Shown here one piece after another: positions 1 through 7,971 of a stretch of DNA of 37,008 nt; the stretch's first letter is position 1; each line of letters starts with the position of its first letter. The notes under the pieces are model-generated. The model did no database searches. It saw only the letters and a list, made by a program, of their open reading frames with translations, and was not told where the DNA came from. The translations under genes and the position numbers were made by a program. Source of the DNA: an uncultured Eubacteriales bacterium (GTDB taxonomy: Bacteria; Bacillota; Clostridia; Oscillospirales; Oscillospiraceae); contig USGS01000009.1 of assembly GCA_900554275.1 (NCBI GenBank), positions 1-37,008 of the forward strand. Direction: 5' to 3'.

Positions 1-2
1 AC

Positions 3-2774
3 ACCGGCACCTATGTCGAGGGTTATGTGTACGCCGACGAGGTTGCCTCCGCCGAGGGTGTCAAGGGCGACAGCCACTCCATCCCCGTCCTGGGCTACTA
101 CGGCAGCTGGACCGATCCCTCCATGTTCGATATCGGCAGCTATCTGGAGTATCATGAGGCCAAGACCGAGTCCCGTGTGCCTTACATGTACGCCTACAAC
201 AAGAACGCCACCAAGTATCAGGCCCTGACCGTCCAGTACGCTGGCGATTCCGGCATGTACTACTTCGGCGGCAATCCTTACGTGGATGAGACCTATGATC
301 CCAACCGCGCCGCCATCAACCCCGACACCACCGTCTTTGCCCGTGCTACCTTCTCCCTGATCCGCAACGCTGCGGATTCCCGGGCGACCATCACCGGCGA
401 GAACGGCACTGTCTACTATGATAAGGCGTCCGGTTCTCCCACCGCTGGCGCTTACTACTACAGCAACGGCGGCAGCTGGCGCAATGCTCAGGGCTACATC
501 GGTATCAACAATGCCCCCACCAAGGCTGCTGAGGGTGAGAAGATCACCGTCAAGGTCACCGAGGCTCCCGAGTACTATGTGACCTACGATGCCGAGGGCA
601 ATGCCACCACCAACTGGTTTGTTAAGGATACGGCGACCACCGAGATCTACACCGCTTTCATCGACCGGACCGAGCCTGTCCTGTCCAACGTGTACTTCAA
701 GGAAGACGTTGAGACCGGCACCCGCAGCCTGGTCCTGACCGCTCAGGACAACCGCTATGTGGCGGCCGCCTTCCTGATCGACTATGACAAGATGTCCATT
801 CTGGACCGCACCGCCGGCTCCCCCGAGGGTGCTGCCGAGGGCGCTGCCACGGATATCTCCCTGGATCTGAGCAAGGCCGAGGGCGTGGATCACCTGTACA
901 TTCAGGTCGCCGACTACGCCGACAACACCGCCACCTACAAGATCAACCTCAACAAGGAAGAGCTCAGCGGCCCCGTGTCCGTGACTCTGGATAAGCAGTC
1001 CATCAAGATGTACAAGGGCGGCACTGCTGCTCTGAACGCTGAGGTCAGCCCCTTCGGCGTGAAGCCCGATGGCGTGACCTGGAAGTCCTCCGATGAGACT
1101 GTCGCCACCGTCAACGAGCGCGGCATCATCACCGGCGTCAACAAGGGTACTGCCACCATCACGGCGGCCTCCATCAAGGATCCCACCGCCACCGCCTCCT
1201 GCGTGGTCACCGTCCAGACCGTGGACACCACCCTGGTGGGCGCACTGATGGATACCAACGGCGATGCCCAGTTCTACACCTGGGATATGGAGCACGACAC
1301 CACCTGGAAGAAGCTGGTGAACTTCGAAACCACCAAGAGCGTGTCTGCCTCCACCTTCGACGCCCGCACCGGCGACGTCTATCTGCAGGATGGCAGCTTC
1401 AACATCAACAAGATGGACCTGGATACCGGCAAGACCCTGGCTACCTATCCCGGCTTCGAGGGCGAAATCCCCATGTGGGATATGGAGTACAGCCTGGTTT
1501 ACTCCACCGAGGCCAAGCCCATGCTGGCCAGCGTGTACGCCACCTACTTCATGTCTCCCAAGCCGGTGGATAACCTGGATCTGTCCGCTTTCGACCTCGG
1601 ACTGTATCTGTGGCTCTTTGCCGACGCTTCCTACTTCACCGCCGTTACCTCTCTGGGTGCCAACAAGATCGACACCGATAAAGACGGCGTGAAGGATACC
1701 GACACCGAGCTGTTCCTGGCGCTGGATGACGCCGGCAACATCTGGACCATGAATGTTTATCCCACGAAGGATGAGAAGACCGGCAAGGACACCTGGGGCG
1801 CCTCCTTCGGCATCATCGAGTCCAACCTGGCTAACGTTGGCTACGCTGCCAACCCCACCGATGACGGCGACCTGTATGACTCCCTGTACGCCACCGTCGA
1901 GGGCCAGGAGCTGGTTCTGTACCTGGCCAACTTCACCGGCGACGCCAGCCATGTCTACCGCATCCTCCTGAATGAGGACACTGGTAAGTGGGAAGCTGCC
2001 GACATCGGCAACTTCGGCGACGGCGTGTGGCCTGCCACCCTGGTGGGCACCATGTACCACGCCAATGAGGACGCCGCCAAGGCCGTGAACGCTGCCATGA
2101 GCAAGACCACCGTCCACACCGCTCAGGCTGTGGAGATGACCCCCGCTCAGATCCAGCGCTACAACGGCGCCGAGACCCAGGCTGCCAAGGGCTCCCTGAA
2201 CACCGCTGCCCCCGTGGCTGCCGTGGTGAACCTGCCCATGGGCGACGCTGCTGAGAACGCCACCGCCTCCAACGTCACCGTGTCCGCGGATGAGAAGACC
2301 GTCACCGTCAACGTCCTGGCCAAGGATGCTGCCACCAACGGCCTGTTCACCGTGGATTACGATGCCGCCAACCTGACCCTGACCAACGTGGCCTTCAACA
2401 CCCAGTACAGCTCCTACAAGGATGCTTCCGGCAAGGTCACCCTGGGCTATGTGGACCTCAACGGCGTGACCGCCGGTTCCACCGTGGCCACCCTGACCTT
2501 CACCGTCAAGGATCCCACCGCTCTGGACAAGATCAACGTCACCGTTACCGAGACCGAGCGCAACGATCAGACCGTGAACAACGCCGAGACTCTGACTGCT
2601 GACCTGCACACCGAGACCGAGACCGTGAACGCCAAGGCCGCCACCACGGTCTTGCCGCTGCCCACGTCCCCCTGGCACAGGCGGTTCATGGGCTTGCCGG
2701 ACACCATGTCCTCCACGGCGTCGGCAATGGCCCGGCGCTGTGCCCCGGTCAGGGCAAAGGGCAGCCGCCGGTAA
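3..2774 (+). CDS. C-terminal part of a secreted lactocepin/Vpr-like subtilase with Big_2 and cohesin-like domains (5'-partial; fused 3' tail)
   Basis: The frame is open from base 3, so the start and any signal peptide or catalytic domain lie outside the window. The first 60 or so residues (VLGYYGSW, DPSMFD, GSYLEY) resemble the Fn3-like region after the protease domain of lactocepin/Vpr-type S8 subtilases. A bacterial Ig-like Big_2 domain follows at about 960-1220 (VTLDKQSIKMYKGG, WKSSDETVATV, KGTATITA), then a repeat-rich region that could form a propeller-like fold (1230-2060), then a cohesin-like beta domain at about 2200-2570 (FTVDYDAANLTL, LGYVDLNG, VATLTFTV). No LPXTG or S-layer anchor is seen. 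From about 2640 the frame is antisense recG sequence, so the last 45 or so residues are not native. Codon use favours GCT/ACC and looks like that of a highly expressed surface protein. Peptidase identity is inferred, because no catalytic residue is in view. Confidence 0.6.
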   Translation, partial: TGTYVEGYVYADEVASAEGVKGDSHSIPVLGYYGSWTDPSMFDIGSYLEYHEAKTESRVPYMYAYNKNATKYQALTVQYAGDSGMYYFGGNPYVDETYDPNRAAINPDTTVFARATFSLIRNAADSRATITGENGTVYYDKASGSPTAGAYYYSNGGSWRNAQGYIGINNAPTKAAEGEKITVKVTEAPEYYVTYDAEGNATTNWFVKDTATTEIYTAFIDRTEPVLSNVYFKEDVETGTRSLVLTAQDNRYVAAAFLIDYDKMSILDRTAGSPEGAAEGAATDISLDLSKAEGVDHLYIQVADYADNTATYKINLNKEELSGPVSVTLDKQSIKMYKGGTAALNAEVSPFGVKPDGVTWKSSDETVATVNERGIITGVNKGTATITAASIKDPTATASCVVTVQTVDTTLVGALMDTNGDAQFYTWDMEHDTTWKKLVNFETTKSVSASTFDARTGDVYLQDGSFNINKMDLDTGKTLATYPGFEGEIPMWDMEYSLVYSTEAKPMLASVYATYFMSPKPVDNLDLSAFDLGLYLWLFADASYFTAVTSLGANKIDTDKDGVKDTDTELFLALDDAGNIWTMNVYPTKDEKTGKDTWGASFGIIESNLANVGYAANPTDDGDLYDSLYATVEGQELVLYLANFTGDASHVYRILLNEDTGKWEAADIGNFGDGVWPATLVGTMYHANEDAAKAVNAAMSKTTVHTAQAVEMTPAQIQRYNGAETQAAKGSLNTAAPVAAVVNLPMGDAAENATASNVTVSADEKTVTVNVLAKDAATNGLFTVDYDAANLTLTNVAFNTQYSSYKDASGKVTLGYVDLNGVTAGSTVATLTFTVKDPTALDKINVTVTETERNDQTVNNAETLTADLHTETETVNAKAATTVLPLPTSPWHRRFMGLPDTMSSTASAMARRCAPVRAKGSRR

Positions 2775-3520
2775 AAGGGCTCCATGCTCATCCGACGGCA
2801 GGCCGGGCCTGCCACATCCCGCCGCCGCTGCCGCAGCAGCTGCAGGCCGCAGGTCAGCAGGAACAGCTCCTCGAACACCAGCCGCCGCCGGGCCACCTCC
2901 AGAGCCTCCGGCGAGGCGGGAAAGTGGATGTTCTCATATGCATAGTTTACATAACACAGCTTGTGGGCCTGCCGAACCTCATCCGGCAGCACATCCGGCA
3001 GCAGCTCCCGGCAGGCGTCCAGCCCCTGGCGGGCCGCCCGGGCCATCAGCCCCTGGGTGACTCCGGCGGTCAGGGGATAGATGGGCATGATGCGCCCGGT
3101 GACCTGCTGCCGCCCCTCCGGCTCAAACAGGGGGTTGATCATCTGCTTGCGCCGCAGATTGTCCTCCACCTTGCCGAAAAAGACGCACACATCCCCCTGG
3201 TGCAGGGCGTCCCGCCGGTGCTCCATGTTGAAAAACACCAGGTCCAGGGATCCGCTGTCGTCCACCACCCGGGTCTTGGCGATGGTGCGGCCTCCAGAAA
3301 TGCGATAGGCCGTCAGGTCCGCCGCCACCATGCCCCGGACGCACACGCTCTCCCCGGCGGTCAGCTCCCGGATGGGCCGGACCTGGGTCCGGTCCTCATA
3401 CCCCCGGGGAAAATAGGCGATCAGGTCCCCCAGGGTGGTAATGCCCAGCTTTTCCAGGGCGGCGGCCCGGGCCTCGCCGATGCCCTTGATATATCGCACA
3501 TTGGTGCCCAGGTCTGCCAT
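2567..3520 (-). CDS. recG: ATP-dependent DNA helicase RecG, N-terminal part only (3'-truncated by junction)
   Basis: RecG remodels stalled replication forks and Holliday junctions. The start (MADLGTNVRYIKGIGEARA) and the wedge/OB-fold region are typical: GDLIAYFPRGYEDR, then VRGMVAADL, VVDDSGSLDLVFFN and GKVEDNLRRKQMINP. The helicase part begins with LTGAQRRAI and reaches Walker A GDVGSGKT at residues 284-291. About 5-8 residues later the sequence stops being RecG: the last 20 or so codons are antisense to the surface-protein gene. A complete RecG has roughly 680 residues, so DEAD-like motif II, the second helicase lobe and the C-terminus are all missing, and the product cannot be a working helicase. 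It lies 19 bases after folA, third in a minus-strand operon. An AAGGGGG-type ribosome binding site precedes the ATG. The loss is either a real rearrangement or an assembly error. Confidence 0.85.
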   Translation of the reverse strand: MADLGTNVRYIKGIGEARAAALEKLGITTLGDLIAYFPRGYEDRTQVRPIRELTAGESVCVRGMVAADLTAYRISGGRTIAKTRVVDDSGSLDLVFFNMEHRRDALHQGDVCVFFGKVEDNLRRKQMINPLFEPEGRQQVTGRIMPIYPLTAGVTQGLMARAARQGLDACRELLPDVLPDEVRQAHKLCYVNYAYENIHFPASPEALEVARRRLVFEELFLLTCGLQLLRQRRRDVAGPACRRMSMEPFYRRLPFALTGAQRRAIADAVEDMVSGKPMNRLCQGDVGSGKTVVAALAFTVSVSVCRSAVRVSALFTV

Positions 3521-3539
3521 AAGACCGCCCCCTTCGTTC

Positions 3540-4004
3540 TTATTTCCGGCGGTAGGTCACATATTGGAATGACACGCCGCCGGAGGTAAATGTCTCGCTT
3601 TGTTCCGCCTCTGTCCACGCGCTGTCCCGGGATAAATCGGGGAAAAACGCGTCGGCCTGGGGCGCGGCGAAAATCCTCGTCAGATACACGGTGCTGCACC
3701 GGGGCAGCAGCTGCCGGTACACGCTTTCCCCGCCGATGACCACCGCGTCCTCCGGCACCTCCGCCAGGTCATGGATCACCTCCGCCCCCGGGGCGGTGAA
3801 ATCCAGATCCCGGGTCAGCACCAGGTTCCGCCGGTCCGGCAGGCCCCGGCCCCCGGGGAGACTCTCCAGGGTCCGGCGGCCCATGACCACGGTTTTCCCC
3901 AGGGTCAGCTGCCGGAATCGCCGCAGGTCCTCCCGGATGTGAAACAGCAGAGCCCCCTCCCGGCCGATGCCGCCGTTTTCGCAGACGGCTGCAATGGCGG
4001 TCAT
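3540..4004 (-). CDS. folA: Dihydrofolate reductase (first of two paralogues)
   Basis: Predicted to reduce dihydrofolate to tetrahydrofolate with NADPH. The 154-residue protein has normal DHFR length. Visible hallmarks are an N-terminal MTAIAAV strand, GGIGREGALLFHIREDLRRF (substrate loop), GKTVVMGRRTLESLPG, the NADPH-binding VIGGESVYRQLLP, and VYLTRI. I chose the ATG at 4004 because it overlaps the TGA of the upstream acetyltransferase (ATGA), implying coupled translation; the frame is open further upstream but without support. A second DHFR with similar motifs lies after thyA at 14553. The two differ at many positions, for example RRNLVLTRDLDF here and RRNVVLTGDEDF there, so this is not a recent copy. 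Which paralogue is the main enzyme cannot be told from sequence. Confidence 0.9.
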   Translation of the reverse strand: MTAIAAVCENGGIGREGALLFHIREDLRRFRQLTLGKTVVMGRRTLESLPGGRGLPDRRNLVLTRDLDFTAPGAEVIHDLAEVPEDAVVIGGESVYRQLLPRCSTVYLTRIFAAPQADAFFPDLSRDSAWTEAEQSETFTSGGVSFQYVTYRRK

Positions 4005-4693
4005 TCCTCGTCCTCCCCGTGGGGACGATGCAGCCACACCACCTGCTCCGGGGCCGGAGTCAGGCCCAGCTTTTTCTGCAGGGCGTGGGAAGCGGGGTTG
4101 TCCTCATACACATGGCAGAAGGGGGTCCAGCCCCGCTCCAGGTGCCACCGGATCAGCCAGCCCTCCAGGGCCATGGCCAGGCCCCGGCGGCGATACTCCG
4201 GCAGGACCTCTAAAATGCCCATGCTGCCCTCGTGGTGCACACCGATGAAAGCCGCCAGCTGCCCATCTTCAAACAGGCCCCATAGCTGCCCCGCCTCCAT
4301 CCGGCTGCGCAGATATGCCGCCTCGTCGTCCTCCGGGTGATAGTGGGCGGCGCACAGGGGGAGGTATTCCTCCGTTATAGGCCGCACCTCCGCGGCGGGG
4401 ACCCGGGGCGGCTGGCTTTCGCCATAGACCCACTGGGTGCAGGGGACGCCCTTTTTCAGGCTAAAGGCCCGGGCCACCTCGTCACTGGCCCCCTGGGGGA
4501 CGCAGAAAAGCCCCCCGTTTTCCAGCCCCAGGCGGCGCAGAAGCGCCGCCAGAGCCGGTCCGTCGGCGATATCGCTCATGACCAGGTGGTCATTCCGGAC
4601 CACGCTGCCCTCCGGGCCCCGGTACAGCAGATGTTCCTCCCCTTTTCGCAGCAGCACCTGATCCACGTTGGCGCTGTTCCATTTGTTATGCAT
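4001..4693 (-). CDS. GNAT-family N-acetyltransferase
   Basis: A 230-residue protein. The C-terminal half is a Gcn5-related acetyltransferase fold: FIGVHHEGSMGILEVLPEYRRRGLAMAL carries the acetyl-CoA-binding R-R-x-G-x-A signature at the start of the pyrophosphate-binding helix, followed by VYEDNPASHALQKKLGL, the usual last GNAT motif. The N-terminal 100 residues resemble the leader domain of two-domain GNAT proteins. The substrate is unknown. The ATG at 4693 is the first in-frame start after a plausible promoter (4734-4762) and begins MHNKW. The frame stays open on this strand as far as 6664 because it is antisense to uvrC; that extension is a shadow. The stop overlaps the folA start by 4 bases, so the operon order is GNAT, folA, recG. 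I see no metabolic link to folate. Confidence 0.82.
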   Translation of the reverse strand: MHNKWNSANVDQVLLRKGEEHLLYRGPEGSVVRNDHLVMSDIADGPALAALLRRLGLENGGLFCVPQGASDEVARAFSLKKGVPCTQWVYGESQPPRVPAAEVRPITEEYLPLCAAHYHPEDDEAAYLRSRMEAGQLWGLFEDGQLAAFIGVHHEGSMGILEVLPEYRRRGLAMALEGWLIRWHLERGWTPFCHVYEDNPASHALQKKLGLTPAPEQVVWLHRPHGEDEE

Positions 4694-4733
4694 ACGGATT
4701 CTCCCTCTTTCCTTAGTGGTGTCTTTTCCCCCT

Positions 4734-4762
4734 ATTATACCTTCTGTCGAGGAAAATGTAAA
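4734..4762 (-). promoter_or_regulatory. Sigma-A-type promoter for the GNAT-folA-recG operon
   Basis: On the minus strand a TTTACA -35 (4757-4762) and a perfect TATAAT -10 (4734-4739) are separated by 17 bases. The predicted transcript starts about 35 bases before the GNAT ATG. It is back to back with the uvrC promoter, the two -35 boxes being one base apart. Confidence 0.7.
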
Positions 4763-4763
4763 C

Positions 4764-4792
4764 TTCCTTTCCGGTGGTAAACGTGCTATACT
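4764..4792 (+). promoter_or_regulatory. Probable promoter for uvrC
   Basis: TTCCTT (4764-4769), a 17-base spacer and TATACT (4787-4792). The -35 box is a weak match. The start codon at 4820 is preceded by GAAAGGAGGG. Confidence 0.5.
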
Positions 4793-4819
4793 GGGGAAAA
4801 CCCTGAAAGGAGGGTCGCC

Positions 4820-6649
4820 ATGACCAAGGATGAGCTGCGGCAGAAGGCCAACGATCTGCCTCTGGCCCCGGGGGTCTATCTGATGATGGACAAAACCGGT
4901 AAGGTGATCTATGTGGGCAAGGCCAAAAAGCTGAAAAACCGCGTCAGCCAATATTTCCAGGACACTGCCTCCCACAACGAAAAGACCCGGGCCATGGTGT
5001 CCCAGGTGGACCATTTCGACACCATTTTTGTCTCCACGGAGTTCGAGGCCCTGATCCTGGAAAACTCTCTCATCAAGCGCCATATGCCCCGGTACAACAT
5101 CCTGCTGAAGGACGACAAGGGCTATCCCTTTGTACGGCTGGACGTGAAGTCCCCCTACCCCCGCTTTTCTCTGACTGCCCGGGCTGCCGACGACGGGGCG
5201 CGGTATTTCGGCCCTTACGGCGGGCGGCGGGAGACCCATCTGGCCATCGAGGCGGTGTGCGGCGCGCTGCGACTGCCCACCTGCGGACGGAAATTCCCCC
5301 GGGACATCGGCCGGGAGCGGCCATGCCTGAACTTCCACATGGGCAAGTGCGACGGCTTCTGCCGTCCGGACGGCCCGGATGAGGCGGAGTACCGCCGCCG
5401 CATCGGCGACGCGGTGTCCCTGCTGGACGGTAAGCTCCGGGGCGTCACCGCCGCCTTGACGGAGGAGATGAACGCGGCGGCGGAGACGCTGGATTTTGAG
5501 CGGGCGGCATCGCTGCGCGACCGGATACGGGCGCTGTCGGTGCTGGGCAAGGAACAGCGGGTCATTGCCGGCATCTGCGCCGACACCGATGTGTGGGGCG
5601 CGTACAACGGTGCGGCCAAGTCCGGCTGCGCCGTGCTGCACATTGAAAACGGCGACCTGCTGGGCCGCCAGGTCACGGTGTTCCCTGTGACGGCGGAGGG
5701 AGACGCGGCCCTGCTGGAGCAGGTCGTGCCCCAGTATTATCTGGACCGGTCGGTGCTGCCCCGGGAGGTCCTGCTGCCGGCGGCCATCGAGGACGCGGAC
5801 ACGCTGTCGTCGCTGCTGACGGAGCAGTGCGGCCACCCGGTGGCCGTGAAAACGCCCCAGCGGGGACAGCGCCGGGAGCTGCTGGACATCGCCCGCCGCA
5901 ACGCCAAGGAGGAGGTGGAGCGGGCCACGGACAGCGCCGAGCGGGTCAACGGTACGCTGCGGCAGCTGCAGGAGCTGGCCCGGCTGCCCGCCCTGCCCCG
6001 ACGGATGGAGAGCTACGACATCTCTCACACCGGCGGCGAGGATCAGGTGGCGGGCATGGTGGTGTTTCAGGACGGCCGCCCGCTGAAGCGGGACTACCGC
6101 CGCTTCCGCATCGAGAGCTGTGATCACGCCGACGACTACGGCGCTATGCAGGAGGTGCTGACCCGCCGGTTTCAGCGGTATCTGGACGGCGATGAGAGGT
6201 TCGCGCCTCTGCCGGATCTGCTGCTCATCGACGGCGGTCAGGCCCACGCCCAGGTGGCGGAGGCCGTGGTCACAGCCCTGGGGCTGGACGTACCGGTGCT
6301 GGGCATGGTGAAGGATGACAAGCACCGCACCCGTGCCCTGATGACCACCGCCGGTCAGGAGCTGGGCATCCGCCAGTCTCCCGCCCTGTTCGCCCTCATC
6401 GGCACGGTGCAGGAGGAGGTACACCGCTTTGCCATTGCCTACCACCATCAGAAGCACACGAAAAGCGCCAAGCGCTCCCGGCTGGACAACATCCCCGGCG
6501 TGGGCGAGGCGCGGAAAAAGAAGCTGCTCCAGCGCTTCGGCACGGTGAGCGCCGTAAAGAGCGCCACGGTGGAGCAGCTGTGTCAGGCCGTGCCGCGGGC
6601 GGCGGCCCAGGCCGTATACGAGCACTTCCACGGGGAGGACGAGACGTGA
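4820..6649 (+). CDS. uvrC: UvrABC excision nuclease subunit C
   Basis: UvrC makes both incisions around a lesion during nucleotide excision repair. The 609-residue length is typical. Domains in order are an N-terminal GIY-YIG nuclease (GVYLMMDKTGKVIYVGKAKKLKNR, residues 18-41), four cysteines at 155, 169, 177 and 181 matching the spacing of the Fe-S cluster site described for UvrC, a UVR motif near 215-245 (FERAASLRDRIRAL), the RNase-H-like nuclease with YDISHTGGED and LLIDGGQAHA, and a C-terminal helix-hairpin-helix (IPGVGEARKKKLLQRFG). A strong AGGAGGG site precedes the ATG. The stop overlaps the GTG of the next gene by 4 bases, so the pyruvate-kinase-like protein is probably co-translated. 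All key motifs look intact. Confidence 0.97.
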   Translation: MTKDELRQKANDLPLAPGVYLMMDKTGKVIYVGKAKKLKNRVSQYFQDTASHNEKTRAMVSQVDHFDTIFVSTEFEALILENSLIKRHMPRYNILLKDDKGYPFVRLDVKSPYPRFSLTARAADDGARYFGPYGGRRETHLAIEAVCGALRLPTCGRKFPRDIGRERPCLNFHMGKCDGFCRPDGPDEAEYRRRIGDAVSLLDGKLRGVTAALTEEMNAAAETLDFERAASLRDRIRALSVLGKEQRVIAGICADTDVWGAYNGAAKSGCAVLHIENGDLLGRQVTVFPVTAEGDAALLEQVVPQYYLDRSVLPREVLLPAAIEDADTLSSLLTEQCGHPVAVKTPQRGQRRELLDIARRNAKEEVERATDSAERVNGTLRQLQELARLPALPRRMESYDISHTGGEDQVAGMVVFQDGRPLKRDYRRFRIESCDHADDYGAMQEVLTRRFQRYLDGDERFAPLPDLLLIDGGQAHAQVAEAVVTALGLDVPVLGMVKDDKHRTRALMTTAGQELGIRQSPALFALIGTVQEEVHRFAIAYHHQKHTKSAKRSRLDNIPGVGEARKKKLLQRFGTVSAVKSATVEQLCQAVPRAAAQAVYEHFHGEDET

Positions 6650-7602
6650 ACTACTATGCCACATTGGGCGAGAGCTGCAAGGATGCGGCCACTATCGCCG
6701 CACTGCTCCGGGCCGGTATCTCCTGCTTCCGGCTGAACCTGTCCCACGGCAGTCTGCGGGAAAAGGCGGACTGGATCGACGCCCTGCACCGGGCGGAGCG
6801 GGAGACGGGCCTGTCCGCGGGACTGCTCATCGACCTGCGCGGCCCGGAGGTGCGGACGGGGAAGACCGCCCCTGACGCCTTGCTGTCTCTGCACGAGACG
6901 ATAGCACTGTCCGCGCTGGCGCTGCCGGAGACTGTCGCCGCCGGGCTGCTGCCGGGGCAGGAGCTGCGCATCGATGACGGCGGCGCGGTGCTGACGCTGG
7001 AAAACGGCGGCCTGTGCCGGGCAACACGCCCGGGCCGCATCGCTCCGCGAAAGAGCGTAGCCCTGCCGGGGCTGGCGCTGCACCTGCCGCCGCTGACGGC
7101 GGAGGATTTGGCCGACCTGGCCGACGGAACGAGTTACGGCGTCACGGCGGTGATGCAGCCCTTTGTCCACAGCCGGGAGGAGCTGAACACCGTGCGGCGG
7201 GCCATGATACAGGCTGGGCTGGGCGGCGCGCTGCTGTACGCCAAGATAGAGGATCAGACGGGGCTGGACGCTCTGCCGGACTGGATCGGCGGCTGCGATG
7301 TGGTGACGGCGGCCCGGGGAGACCTGGGCGTAAATTTGGGGCTGGAGCACGTCCCGGCGGCCCAGAAGCGCATCGCGGCGGCGTGCCGCCGGGCGGGGAA
7401 GCCCCTGCTGGTGGTGACGGAGCTGCTGGGCTCGATGACGGAGCGCCCCATCCCCACCCGGGCGGAGGTGTCGGACATCTGCCACGCCGTGTGGGACGGC
7501 GCGGAGCACCTGATGCTCACCAACGAGACGGCGGCGGGGAAGTATCCCCTGGAGGCCGCCGCCTGGCTGGTAAAATGCGCCGAAGCGGCGCAAAACCCAT
7601 AA
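6646..7602 (+). CDS. Pyruvate kinase-like protein lacking the C-terminal domain
   Basis: A 318-residue protein with clear pyruvate kinase A and B domains: FRLNLSHGS (R-x-N-x-S-H-G), IDLRGPEVRTGK, LPGLALHLPPLTAEDLADL, YAKIEDQTG (the catalytic K and metal-binding E), AARGDLGV (metal-binding D), VTELLGSM and IPTRAEVSD, then NETAAGKYPLEAA. It ends there. Canonical pyruvate kinases have a further C-domain of about 130-150 residues that carries tetramer and effector contacts; it is absent here. The usual Lys in DTKGPE is Arg. Most catalytic residues remain, so it could be a small pyruvate kinase or an enzyme on a related substrate. The GTG start at 6646 overlaps the uvrC stop (GTGA); longer in-frame starts inside uvrC have no support. 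A hairpin terminator follows at once. Confidence 0.75.
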   Translation: MNYYATLGESCKDAATIAALLRAGISCFRLNLSHGSLREKADWIDALHRAERETGLSAGLLIDLRGPEVRTGKTAPDALLSLHETIALSALALPETVAAGLLPGQELRIDDGGAVLTLENGGLCRATRPGRIAPRKSVALPGLALHLPPLTAEDLADLADGTSYGVTAVMQPFVHSREELNTVRRAMIQAGLGGALLYAKIEDQTGLDALPDWIGGCDVVTAARGDLGVNLGLEHVPAAQKRIAAACRRAGKPLLVVTELLGSMTERPIPTRAEVSDICHAVWDGAEHLMLTNETAAGKYPLEAAAWLVKCAEAAQNP

Positions 7603-7603
7603 A

Positions 7604-7637
7604 AAAGAAAGGGCACGCTGCAGCGTGCCTTTTCTTT
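7604..7637. terminator. Bidirectional terminator between the PK-like gene and azlD
   Basis: A perfect 18-base dyad, GGCACGCTGCAGCGTGCC (7612-7629), is flanked by AAAGAAA on the left and TTTTCTTT on the right. It lies between two convergent genes and overlaps the stop codon of azlD. Confidence 0.85.
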
Positions 7638-7971
7638 ATGCAAATACCAGCTGCACCAGCAGCATATACACCGCCGTGCCCGCTAAAATGGACACCAGCG
7701 TGTTCCGCTTCCACAGGTGCAGCAGCGCCGTCGCCGCCACGGCGATGGCCTCGGGCAGCCCGTGGCTGCCGGATAGGATGTCCACGCTGCGCAGGCTGTA
7801 TACCACCAGCAATCCCATCATGGCCGGGGGCAGCAGCCTGCCCAGGTCCTCCACCACCTTGGGCAGCTTTTTCCCGTCGGAGAACAGCAAAAACGGCGTC
7901 CACCGGGTGATCTGTGTCGCCAGGGCCACCATCAGCACGATGACCAGCGAATGTGCCGTGTCTAAGCGCAT
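7636..7971 (-). CDS. azlD: Branched-chain amino acid exporter small subunit AzlD
   Basis: A 111-residue membrane protein with three or four hydrophobic segments (SLVIVLMVALATQ; PAMMGLLVVYSL; AIAVAATALLHLW; VSILAGTAVYMLLVQLVF) and the TRWTPFLLF motif typical of AzlD/YgaH. It pairs with AzlC to export branched-chain amino acids or analogues, as known for AzlCD/YgaZH. The ATG at 7971 lies inside the end of azlC, a 10-base overlap in another frame, and is preceded by GGAAGGAGGAAG in the azlC sequence. The substrate is inferred from the family. Confidence 0.88.
   Translation of the reverse strand: MRLDTAHSLVIVLMVALATQITRWTPFLLFSDGKKLPKVVEDLGRLLPPAMMGLLVVYSLRSVDILSGSHGLPEAIAVAATALLHLWKRNTLVSILAGTAVYMLLVQLVFA

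Noticed and set aside
4694..6664. A very long minus-strand open frame that extends the GNAT gene upstream for 650 codons
   Set aside because: It is antisense to uvrC, has no ribosome binding site, and the GNAT start at 4693 has its own promoter.
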